Origin: Fasciolopsis buskii
Taxonomy: Eukaryota; Platyhelminthes; Trematoda; Plagiorchiida; Fasciolidae
NCBI GenBank assembly: GCA_008360955.1
Contig: LUCM01009273.1
Coordinates: forward strand, 82,247-146,246
Length of the DNA stretch: 64,000 bases
Direction: 5' to 3'
Position numbers and translations under genes: made by a program. Of the stretch, positions 35,533 to 45,490 are shown one piece after another; position 1 is the stretch's first letter, and each line of letters starts with the position of its first letter. The notes under the pieces were generated by a model. That model made no database searches. It saw nothing but the letters and a program-made list of their open reading frames with translations, and was not told the origin of the DNA.

Positions 35533-36368
35533 TTCACCATCATCATCATCATCGTTCATTGTTAAACAGCAAGGCAACCCTCACTGACCGCTGCATTTTC
35601 CCCAGAATTACATGTTTCTATAAAAGTAAATATCAAAGGGGAACAGGGAGTGGACCTACACAGGCGGGAAAAGGACAGACGCTACTGCAGCCAGCACACG
35701 GAATACAGTCCAACTGTACAAACGCACTTTCTCAATCATTCGGATTCGATAGAAAATGACAACATGATCGCCACTGTTCCCGAATCACTGCCATATTCTT
35801 CAGTAACTCTAGTCAGCTAGTTAACGGGTCTTTCGAACCTCAAGCATGAAGACGTGGGACACCTACTTCAGCTGAGTATGTTGCGCATTTTCTCATCCCG
35901 TGTTGCCACATAATCTGTTGACCTCCACATGGCTTTTTCCACTCCTTGGGAGGAACACAAAATAGGGCACGGTATGGTAGACGAGTGTTCGCCATACGCA
36001 ACACGTGACCCAACCAGCGTAGTCTACTGAGTTTCATCAGCTGATATAAGATATCCTGAGAGCCAACAGCTAGTACTAGATTTTTGACCTTCAAATTACT
36101 CACTCCATCCAATCTTGGCGATACTACGAAGACACCGGTGGTCGAAAACCTCTAAAGGATGAACATCTCCCACACGCATACTGCATGTCTCGCGATCGCA
36201 CAAAAGAACTGAGTGCACGGCGGCACAGTACACAAGGCCTTTCAACTTCAATGAAATATCAGGCCGACATCACAAGTGCTTCACGCCAGTGTAGGCTGCA
36301 CGAGCCTTCGATATACGCATATTTACCTCCACTGACGAGCGACCATCGTTCGACACGAATCTGCTAAG

Positions 36369-37104
36369 TTAGGTGAAACGGTCCACCATCATTACTTCCT
36401 GTCCATTCAATGCCAAGGTCGGCACTACTGTCGTCCTGAACTGTAACAGCATTTTACAACTTGAACGTGCAACCCACATGTGAAACCGACCAACGGAACT
36501 CGAGAGTCTGTCTAGTGTGCGTTGTGCGTCGTTCGCGGATTCCAACAGACACACAACGTTATCTGCCTAATCCAGATCACACAACTTCCCCCAATTTCCC
36601 AGTCCGATTCCCACATCTTGGAGACCTCTTAAACATTTCCATCACTTCGCTCACGACGAAGTTAAACAGAAAGGGACATATGGGGCACCCTTGTCAAACG
36701 CCGCTAATGGTTTCCGTTGAATTTGACAGTTCACCGTATACCCTCACGCGACCATAGGTATGCGAGTACAATGCTCGCAACAGGCCTACGCACTTCGTTG
36801 GCCTACCCTTCCGGTGGAGAGCATTGATTAGTGCTGTCCGGTCCACTGAGTCGAATGCACCTTTCAAGTCGAGAATGACTGCGATCGTAGGGCGGCCGTT
36901 TTTGTGTGGCGCATTTCGAGCAACTGGCGAAGGGTGAATATCTGGTCGATGCAACCTCGATCTGGACGAAATCCGACATGCTGTTCGCGGATGTCACTCT
37001 CGCGAATTGGTGTCAAACGATACAGCATAATCGAGGCTAAGACCTTAGTAATTATCCGAAGCGCTCAGTCCAACCGTCCAGCTTTTGTTGTCTATCATGG
37101 ATGA
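36369..37104 (-). pseudogene. Reverse transcriptase pieces of RTE copy C
   Basis: Motif A region KGAFDSVDRTALINALHRKG (36954-36694), followed in other frames by MCLLESANDAQRTLDRLSSS (36554-36369) after the expected YxDD position. Frameshifts interrupt it. Sequence 3' of 36738 differs markedly from copy B although the same domain is encoded. Confidence 0.7.
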
Positions 37105-37582
37105 GTTCTCCATTTCTTTCGCACACAACGTCACCAACCGAAGTTCGCCACCCATTGCTGTCGCGTACAGGCTCAAACAATCTTTGACTGTTACCTGAAG
37201 TGACTGCTACTTCTATCTCTTCGGCTGCCTTAACTTACCAGTTCTCACGGTCATTCCTGAGGCTTATCGTCAACTGACATTGCAGCTGTCGACGCATTTT
37301 TTCACCTCCTTGCAGTTAGGGAGTTGGCATTTCCGCTCCATTGGACCAAGTGACCCTCGCGAGATTCAGTGTCCTTGATGAACGCTAGATCTAGGACCAC
37401 AGGCGAAACGTGCTGCCAAATGCATCGCCTGTTTGCTTTGATCCCAGCACTCATCTACATTGCTGCTGGTCGCAGTTCTTAGTTTCTGTCCATAGTTTTT
37501 TTTTGAATAGCCGAATCAGACAGACGTTCGACGGCCAATCGTGCTTGCGGCCTGCGTCGCTGAAGGAAAAATCGCATTAAAA

Positions 37583-37945
37583 CTAACGCATGGTCCGATT
37601 CGACGTACATTTCTGAACAGAACCACGCCAACGGTAGCCTACTACATTATGGTCGATCTGACTCAGATTGCCCGTCGGGTTAGAGCCCCATGTTGCCGTG
37701 CGACGCGAACTGTGTCGCGAATTCGTAGTAGACAAGAATAAATGATTGTCTGCACAAAATTGGAGAAGCCTGTTCTCGTTATCTGTTCGCTGAGTAGGCA
37801 AAGCGTACCGCCCGCCTAAACAAGCTTCCGATGCACTCAGTTTTCCAACTTGTGAATTAAAATCACTTGCCACCACTTCAATGTCAGAGCGTTTGCTCCT
37901 CCGAACAAGAGTGACGAGGTCACCATAAAACTCGTCTTTTCCCAT
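37583..37945 (-). pseudogene. Endonuclease domain of RTE copy C, 3' half
   Basis: A 120-codon stretch whose translation is identical to 26767-27129 of copy B: FYGDLVTLVRR, VVASDFNSQVG, WGSNPTGNLSQIDHN and final NRTMR. Identity down to the stop codon supports either a very recent copying event or one contig used twice. Confidence 0.8.
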
Positions 37946-38759
37946 GTCAGTGCTTCAGTCTGTTGGAACGTATGCCGAGATGACAAATAAACTGCGCTTA
38001 ACACTATTATCCTTCCGGACGCCGACTGACCCCTGCAGTCTCACGGCGTACAAGCGACTGTTGACTAGGATCCCGTCTAAAAGTGCCGCTTCGGACTTCT
38101 CACTCAAGACTATTTCTACACCGCCTTGACCCATAGCTCGAGCTGCTTCGTCTCCTGAAGTGTTCGGGAAATATTTTGACGAGACATTCAATGCAGTTAG
38201 TCGAATATCTCTACTCGAATTCTGAATTCGTGTTTCACTCACACAGCAGACAGCAATCGCAAGTGAGTCCACTGTCAGTGTCAAACATGNCAAGCTTCCG
38301 ATGCACTCAGTTTTCCAACTTGTGAATTAAAATCACTTGCCACCACTTCAATGTCAGAGCGTTTGCTCCTCCGAACAAGAGTGACGAGGTCACCATAAAA
38401 CTCGTCTTTTCCCATGTCAGTGCTTCAGTCTGTTGGAACGTATGCCGAGATGACAAATAAACTGCGCTTAACACTATTATCCTTCCGGACGCCGACTGAC
38501 CCCTGCAGTCTCACGGCGTACAAGCGACTGTTGACTAGGATCCCGTCTAAAAGTGCCGCTTCGGACTTCTCACTCAAGACTATTTCTACACCGCCTTGAC
38601 CCATAGCTCGAGCTGCTTCGTCTCCTGAAGTGTTCGGGAAATATTTTGACGAGACATTCAATGCAGTTAGTCGAATATCTCTACTCGAATTCTGAATTCG
38701 TGTTTCACTCACACAGCAGACAGCAATCGCAAGTGAGTCCACTGTCAGTGTCAAACATG
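37821..38759. repeat. Perfect 469-bp tandem duplication joined by a single N
   Basis: Bases 37821-38289 and 38291-38759 appear identical from CAAGCTTCCGATGC to TCAAACATG, with one N at 38290. The second copy continues directly into CCTGTCGGCC, the natural RTE sequence. The first copy therefore ends exactly where the N begins, as expected of two overlapping contigs placed end to end. Confidence 0.9.
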
Positions 38760-39012
38760 CCTGTCGGCCAGCCTGCATTAAAGTGCGCACATTGAACGAA
38801 CCCAGATTCAGAGGTTGACGAATCTTGAGAAAATGTGAACTAAGAGACTGAAAACGACCTCCTACACTACTTGACAACGAACCGTTGCGAGTATCAGGCG
38901 TGCTATCAGTTGGGACACTATGGGCAGGTGGAACGGGTAGAGAGATTTGGTTGGGGACAAGAGACGGGTTGAATAAAATAGAGCGAACTCTGAGTAGTAG
39001 CATACTTATCAC
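38425..39012 (-). pseudogene. Endonuclease domain of RTE copy C, 5' half
   Basis: The longest uninterrupted endonuclease frame in the window (195 codons). It includes LGSFNVRTLMQAG, the region missing at the N gap in copy B, then CCVSETRIQ with the catalytic Glu and ISAYVPTD before a TGA. The equivalent stop also ends copy B, so it was shared before duplication or reflects collapsed assembly. The second half of the domain lies at 37945-37583. Confidence 0.8.
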
Positions 39013-39205
39013 TACTCACCGCACTCGATGCAATGGGCAGCGCGGTCCGATTATTCTGGACGATGATCGATGCAGTATGGAATTCTTTGTAGACGTGTAA
39101 CTCATGGGGATTGATGGACAGGTGCTGCTAGGGAGTCCAGCCGCTAAGGCGATGATCGACTAGAGTTCTGACATGAACCCAACCGCAAGGCAGTGTGGTT
39201 TAGGT

Positions 39206-40907
39206 AAGTCTTTAGTTGGGAACAATTCGAAAATTTGTACACTGACACATGGAAGGAGTCTCTTCGAGACCAACTCGACTTGCGCGATTCACCGTGGCAT
39301 GCAATATCTAAGTGACTAACGATCTTTCTGTGTCATATCCCACATTTTTTCGGATCTGTTTCGGAATTTTTGCAAAGCTATGCCGAAATATCATTCAACT
39401 GACTATCGATTTTCGTAATCACAACATTAGTTTCATGTTCAATGATCAAACATGTCGCTAAAAGAACGGAGTAGCTATGAGGTCTCCACTTTGTCCTTCA
39501 CCCCACCCCACTATTAGCTCATGTAGCTATGGCGAAGTGGGAAAATGATTCACTTGAATCACCCACCCAAGTTTTCTGTGGCATTTGTTGTGCCGTCCGT
39601 TTCTCGGTCAAAATAAGTCAAATGCAAAGTACACTTAACTCAGTGCACGAGAACAGTTGAACTAGAATCAAGAAATGCTATGGTATTCCTGGACGTCCTA
39701 CTAACTTGTTCTGAAAGCGACTTAGTGCTGAGATCAGTACGCAGAAAAGCCAGGTGGAATGGACAACATATCCGTTGCCATAGCTTCGTACAGATTAATG
39801 TGAGACTAAATCTGATTGGATACCACGCAAACACGGCTTGGCAATAGAAACACATAACTCAACTGATTCACCATTTCACACCATTCTGAGGATCCTCATC
39901 TAAAATTTGTATCCAAATTGAAGGGTTGGTGCAGTGATAACAGCAGCAGTAGAAATTCCCAAAATGATGCCGGCGGAAAAAGCGGGTGTACATCTAATTG
40001 TCAGGGTTGTACGCTGATACAATTTGTTCAAGGCGCATGCTAGGCGTTAGCAACAAAGCATTTTGGGCAGCAGTGCTTCAAATTTTGTGTGTATCTAGAT
40101 CAGTTGTGTCAATAGAGTTGAAACGCAAAATTTCTGCTTCTGTCACCTCATTTTGCATGTATTCATCCACGTGTTTCCGTGAGATAGAACGCGTCCGCTG
40201 CATGATCAGACGTTTATCTGAAAGCATCCGTGAACATTACCTTGTACGGTAGAACACTAGAACGATTAAGAGCCTAGATAATACAGTGGTTCCACGCCTA
40301 TCCTAGAATAATCTCACTGTTGGCGTAGTTCAACATTTTCATCCCCTGTGTAGATTCCGGGATCATCGGTTTGGCTGCGTGTCGCATCTCACACACGGTG
40401 GAGAGAGTTGTAGTTTACTATCACAATGTGATTGTTCTAAAGCCTCCTTGAACTATTTTCCATCATAAGGCAAGTCTAAAACTGGACGAAAACTCGAGTT
40501 TATCCGGCAGGAGGCTAGCCTTGGGAGATGAGTTTTATTGCCAGCAATCCTTTTCTCATTCTTCTTTTGACCAATTAATCCTACCTAAAATATGGATAAT
40601 GTCGTGTACTGTACCGCTGGAATTGCGAACCACTGCAGACGAGCCTATTCACCAGCTTGTTTCCAGAACGACGTCGAACAAAACTGAAACAACACTAAGT
40701 AGCTCAACCTAGAACTTTGACAACCGATCAACACTTGCGATGACAGTACCGATGCATCCGAAGTCGGACTGGTACGGTTCTGGATCAAGAAGAGTGTCCT
40801 ACAATCCCAACTTTCCATCTCGAGCAATATGCGAAGGAATGATCCCAGAAAAAAAGATGCAGTGTCTGTATTCTGTCTAGGGAGCCATTTTCATAAATAA
40901 TGTCTGT
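39206..40907. other. Unassigned sequence
   Basis: Short frames only; nothing recognised between the RTE copy C 5' end and the 758-bp duplication. Confidence 0.5.
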
Positions 40908-41665
40908 CTGAAGTTGGCTATCGTCACTGATCACCCGACGCTTCAGTCCCAATTCAACAGGAACAAATCAGCGACACGGTCTATAGCTGCACACAATTGC
41001 GATATTTCACATTAACTCGGCACGACGATTCCATAAACTGACTTTATGTTGCCACATTCACTATTCGCATCGGTGAAACAATCCAAATCCATTAAGCTAT
41101 CTAATTCCCAGTCAAAGGATGAGTTGTGGAAGTGCACGTGTTACTATCACCTGATCACATCAACTACTAAGAAGAGATGGCAACCGAAGAGAGAGCGGAT
41201 ATGCCGTCAGTTCTTTGTTCCTCTAGATTAACTCAGCGTGTAACCGGGCCGAGTACAACGCCGTGGTAATCCACCAGCGACCCCACCCGTTCTGTGCAGA
41301 TTTGTACTGGATGGAATCCCCGAGAGTGACTTGAATGTAAAATAGATTAATTATTTGGCTCAGTAGATGTCCATATATTCAAAGCTGTGCACGAACATTT
41401 TGCGACGGCTAATAATTGTGATGCATGTTTGCACAATGACAAATTTAAACCGAGTAGTCAAGATCCGTGGGCTGAAACCTGTTCAGTGGATTTCCTATGG
41501 TGCATTCTCTAGTTGATATGATCCGTGGGTGCTGATAGATTCCAAATGCAGATGATCTGAAGTAGGCCTGACCAGCAAATCAGTTATTAGTTTTGTGAAT
41601 GAGGTGTCGAGTAGTTGCATTAGTTGGGAAAGCATCCTATAGATACATAGTACCGACAACACATG
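40908..41665. repeat. 758-bp near-identical duplication, right copy
   Basis: Partner of 3704-4461. It continues on the right into a diverged but clearly homologous segment (41666-42065 versus 4462-4840) that contains an open reading frame on the - strand. Confidence 0.9.
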
Positions 41666-41960
41666 TTGATATCATCAACTGAATTGAAGTGTTCCCTTGA
41701 CCATACTGGACGTCGACAACTTTCGTACAGTGCTCCGCTAACCATGCAATGAGCTTGGTAAGATGAGTGAAATCTTTGGTTTCAGAATTCTGGAAACATT
41801 CTCGTACCTGGAGACCTTCGGGAGTGATTTCTATCTCCATTATCATTGTAAGGCATGCGGGAGTACAAAAGAAATTCCGGCTGTTATTCAAATCCAGATG
41901 ACTGTGCTTTTCTTCATATTGATTCGAGTGACTGTTCGTTCTCATCTTACTGAGCTCCAT
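41637..41960 (-). CDS. Unrecognised 107-aa open frame, member of a duplicated coding segment
   Basis: Starts at ATG 41960 and ends TAG at 41637, so its last codons lie in the near-identical repeat. I do not recognise the family. The C-terminal part contains ITPEGLQVREC, FTHLTKLIAWLAEHC and VDVQYGQGNTSIQ. The other copy at 4.5-4.8 kb encodes corresponding phrases (KGLQIREY, VDIQCGRANTSIQ) despite many base changes, a sizeable share of them at third codon positions, so the segment looks formerly protein-coding. It could be one exon of a gene or part of a transposon ORF. No signal peptide or membrane segment is evident. Confidence 0.35.
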   Translation of the reverse strand: MELSKMRTNSHSNQYEEKHSHLDLNNSRNFFCTPACLTMIMEIEITPEGLQVRECFQNSETKDFTHLTKLIAWLAEHCTKVVDVQYGQGNTSIQLMISTCVVGTMYL

Positions 41961-42065
41961 CTAACTCACGTGGTCATAACGAGACAACTGAATCGGTCAG
42001 TGGTCGAAATAGGTGTCAGGCGATGCAACTGTGCACCACAAATATATCAGCCAGTTCCTCCTCAT

Positions 42066-43379
42066 CGATCCGAATAAACCCGATGTTGACTTGTAGGACT
42101 CAATTCAGTACCTGAATTTCGGTAGTCAGTCGGGCAAGCTAACCAGGTTGGTAGTAATTTTTTTAGGAAATTGTTTGTGATTAGTTTATGTGGAAATTAC
42201 GTGATACAGCTCAGTACTGCTTCTCTGTGGTCTGCAACTATTGTCGGCCAGTCAGAAACGTGCCAGTTCACGACCGATAAAGAAGGAAATTTCGGTTTTG
42301 TTTTGCCCCAAAGCTTCCCGTCAATGGACTCCTTGTCCCGTGAACCAATCCTCATGTACTTTATACTTTTCGTAATCTCCGCGCTGCCCTCATCTGTTTA
42401 ATTTAGTCAGAGATATTCCAGTTTGTACTGGTGTTTCAAGCCCTTGGTGTTACGCAATACTGTATATAATTCCTCATTCTCTTAGTGATCCTTTGAAATA
42501 GCGTTTCAATTTTTTTGTACACATGGTGTCTAGTTTGAAAAATTTCGATGTCAACTTCATCGTGACTTTACTTATTTTTTCAAATGCACCACTTTTCCAC
42601 ACTTTGTCGCTTTGATCAGTTTCATCTTGCTCCTATGGCGATTAGCCAGTAAGTTTGTCCGAGCATTTTTTAAATCCGAACACCTGTCGCATTGCTATAT
42701 GTCTGCCCACCTGTCGAGTAAACGAGTTCATCATGTACGAAATAGTGAATGACAATCACGTACGCACATCATAACTCACAGTTCCATCCTTAGTTCAAAT
42801 TGATAATTAATCTCGCGAGCCTGTTTCGGGATTCTTTATTTATGCTCTGTATAAAGCACCATACTAATTACCATACTGCTTATCGCAGATTTACCTCATG
42901 ATTTGCACCACATGCACCATATGCATAATCACTGAACGTACGGTCCTTAGTTCTGACCTCTCTTGGGTCTGAAACTATCAACGAACGCTGGGCGGTTTCC
43001 GACTCCGATTCGAGTGTTTCCCTACGGCTCGTTATATTGACTGGAATTCTTTCCTAATTCAGTCCGAAAGTCATGACTGCGTTCGAATCCTTTTTCTAAT
43101 ACTGCCGACTGTGTGACAAAGATTGAGGAAGCCAGTAGATTCTACATTAGATTGTCCAAATTAACTTTGTTACAGCGGCGATTTATCGTTCAACCTACAC
43201 CTAGCTGATGCTGCTTGTTCATCAATGCACTCATTGCGAGCGCCAAACCCAAATTTGTGCTCATGAAAGCAACCAAGCTTTATAGGCCACTTCCAGAGCC
43301 TTCGTCGTGCTTAGGCCATCTGCAAAGAAGTCATCTATCGACTTCTGTACACTAGCGGCCCGTGGTCGTATAAATCAGT
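42066..43379. other. Unassigned sequence
   Basis: Short frames only; no motif recognised. Confidence 0.5.
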
Positions 43380-43575
43380 GACAGCTGATAGGTGAAACAG
43401 CGTGTGGTGAAGTTCAACAAGCCATTGAGATCCTGCCCGGTAGGCTAATGGCTAAGGAGTTCGACTAAAAATCTTTCTTCCCGTGTTGCGTCCTAGTTCG
43501 GGCGTGGTGGATATGCGCTGCTGACGATTCCTGACGAAAACGAAGCAGATGTACAGTGCTTCCATAGTTCCTTAA
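43380..43575 (+). repeat. SINE-like repeat, family B, copy 1, with tRNA-like Pol III boxes
   Basis: Contains TAATGGCTAAGG (A-box-like) about 50 bp before TAGTTCGGGCGTGG (B-box-like), a tRNA-type spacing. It is preceded by GGTGAAGTTCAACAAGCC and followed by ATGCGCTGCTGACGATTCCT. The same order recurs at 57570-57730. Probably a tRNA-derived SINE. Confidence 0.55.
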
Positions 43576-45299
43576 TGACGAGATGAGCGTCGATATCACG
43601 TGGTGCATTATTTAATGATGCAGACCCATCTCAGTAGGCTGGTCTCTCTGACGATTGAACGAAACAGAACCTAAAAATCTCATTCAGAAGTATTCCTCAT
43701 CCAGCACAAAAAATGGCTGTGCAACTAATTAGGACGACGAGCCATGAACATCAAGCAAGAGGTCAGTTTCAAACACACCAATTTGCCAACTGACCGCCCA
43801 AGGCGAAGTCTACCTCAACGTATACAAGTGTCATGTTGCTGCCACCTATTGAAAGGGCTTAGTCACATCGTCATACGACCAATCATGTTCCATACTGCCT
43901 CATTCGAGCACTCCGGAACAAGACTGACGCTGACAAGCACACAGGATGCGCTATTGAAACCAAACTAAGAAGAACCACACGCTCTGGGAATGGAATAGAA
44001 CAAAAATACTTAACCTTTCATCCCAACGTAAAAATACAGACACTGACTGTGCTCGCTTGTGGCTCGCAGACTGGACAATAAACTCGGCGACTCAGTTAGG
44101 GTTGTGTCATCATGTGCAAACTCAATGAGACCCAGTTGAACCTGAAAAAGCCGAATGATTTAAAATTTGGTTGAGTCTATTACGATGACCTCACAAAAAT
44201 GCACTAGGCCAGGCAAGTGACCTAGGCTGAACCATACCCATACAGCAATTGACGGCCTCACGAATGGAAGTTCTCGTCAGAAGAGTTTAGTGGATTGCAG
44301 CTCCCGATGATGTTGAAAACGCCAGGGGAACCAAATGCGAGCGGTGTTCATCTGTTCAATACTTTTTATGGAATTCGGATCGGTCAACACATTTTCAAGC
44401 GATATTCGCCTTGAACCAACAACATTGAGCTGATCTTGACAAATGCTCCCGGTCGCAGTCTGTCAGTTACATGCGATAAATTCAAACGTTTGCATCCAGG
44501 TCAAAAGAGACAAACACCATCCACTATGAGGAAAATGAGAATCAAACTCATGAAGATGGGTTGTGTTCACCGTAGATACCCTTCAGTAATCCGCAGACCG
44601 GTAAAAACTGAGAACATCCAAGTCAAGTCTGTGTGAAACAAACAAGCTAAATCAGCCTTTGTGTTTCTGTCGGTTTACGAAAATAATATTTTTTTGCCCT
44701 TTTTTCAGGCCGTTTCCCTTCTACTGGCCCACCGTGTTGAGAATCCAAAGTAGCTGCTCAAGTGGTGTGCGCCAAAAATCCCGGAAGCTGCGGTTATTGT
44801 TCTATGCGGTTATCCGTTATGTAATCGGAACTAGAGTGTAGACCTTTACGCTTTCTTGAATTGAACCTCATCTAATCAAGATAGGGAGTCGTTAAACTCT
44901 ATTCTCCGAAGCAGTTTTAGGATTATTAAACGTTCCAAGTAGTTTTCACTTATCTTCGTTCCCGTTTGACCTATAATGTGAAATTTTTAACCATTTGACT
45001 AGTCGAAAAAATGGACGTAGTCTAATTGGAAATCTAAATACTTCAAATGGATGCTGAAGCAAGCCTCACTTTGTGAAATGTAACACCAATTTTCTGTTAC
45101 AAAAGACGTAGAAGGTTGTTGAAATATTAGCACTCGAACATCGTAAAAGTTCCGTAATGATTTCCCCACCCCAATATGGAATTTACATTCATCTTTACGC
45201 CCTCATATAGGTAAACCTTTATTGCGGTCATATTCGCGGTTTTGAGGATTCCAAAGCGAATTTCTGTTACCATGACGCAATATCAAATGTTACTGTGAG
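43576..45299. other. Unassigned sequence
   Basis: Short frames only, including a basic 66-codon frame at 44436; no motif recognised. Confidence 0.5.
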
Positions 45300-45490
45300 T
45301 ATCCGGACCAAACGACGTAAGGAGTGTATCGAAAAATCGATGCGCCATGTATTGGTTTTTATTGTGAATGATATAATATTAATAACACAGCGTTGTTGGT
45401 AGATGATTGTAAAACTTGCCTTGAGAAAGACTACCCACGGTAGTCGAAACGTTGGCGCATTACATCTACCAACAACGCTGTGTTACTGTG
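45300..45490. mobile_element. Penelope-like or foldback element junction with hairpin motif, copy 1
   Basis: Two perfect 23-bp inverted arms (45383-45405 and 45463-45485) flank a 57-nt loop. The loop contains a 7-bp hairpin GACTACC-CAC-GGTAGTC (45429-45445) followed by GAAAC and preceded by TTGAGAA. Left of the arms, 45300-45382 is the reverse complement of the segment to the right of the hairpin in the 53.2-kb copy. Such head-to-head arrangement is common in Penelope-like elements, which often carry hammerhead ribozymes; the assignment is inferred from this motif only. Confidence 0.5.

Larger units (their letters stand above)
35533..39205 (-). mobile_element. RTE-type LINE, copy C, near full length with an assembly duplication
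   Basis: Runs 5' to 3' from about 39205 to 35533: 5' UTR, endonuclease (39012-37583), RT (about 37104-36369), C-terminal segment (36112-35840, LSRLRWLGHVLRMANTRLPY) and a (GAT)n tail seen as CATCATCATC at 35536-35553. The 5' part to 36738 is near-identical to copy B, 36231-35544 is near-identical to copy A, and the 500 bp between match neither closely. The endonuclease contains a 469-bp perfect repeat around an N at 38290. Frameshifts and stops make it inactive. Confidence 0.85.
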
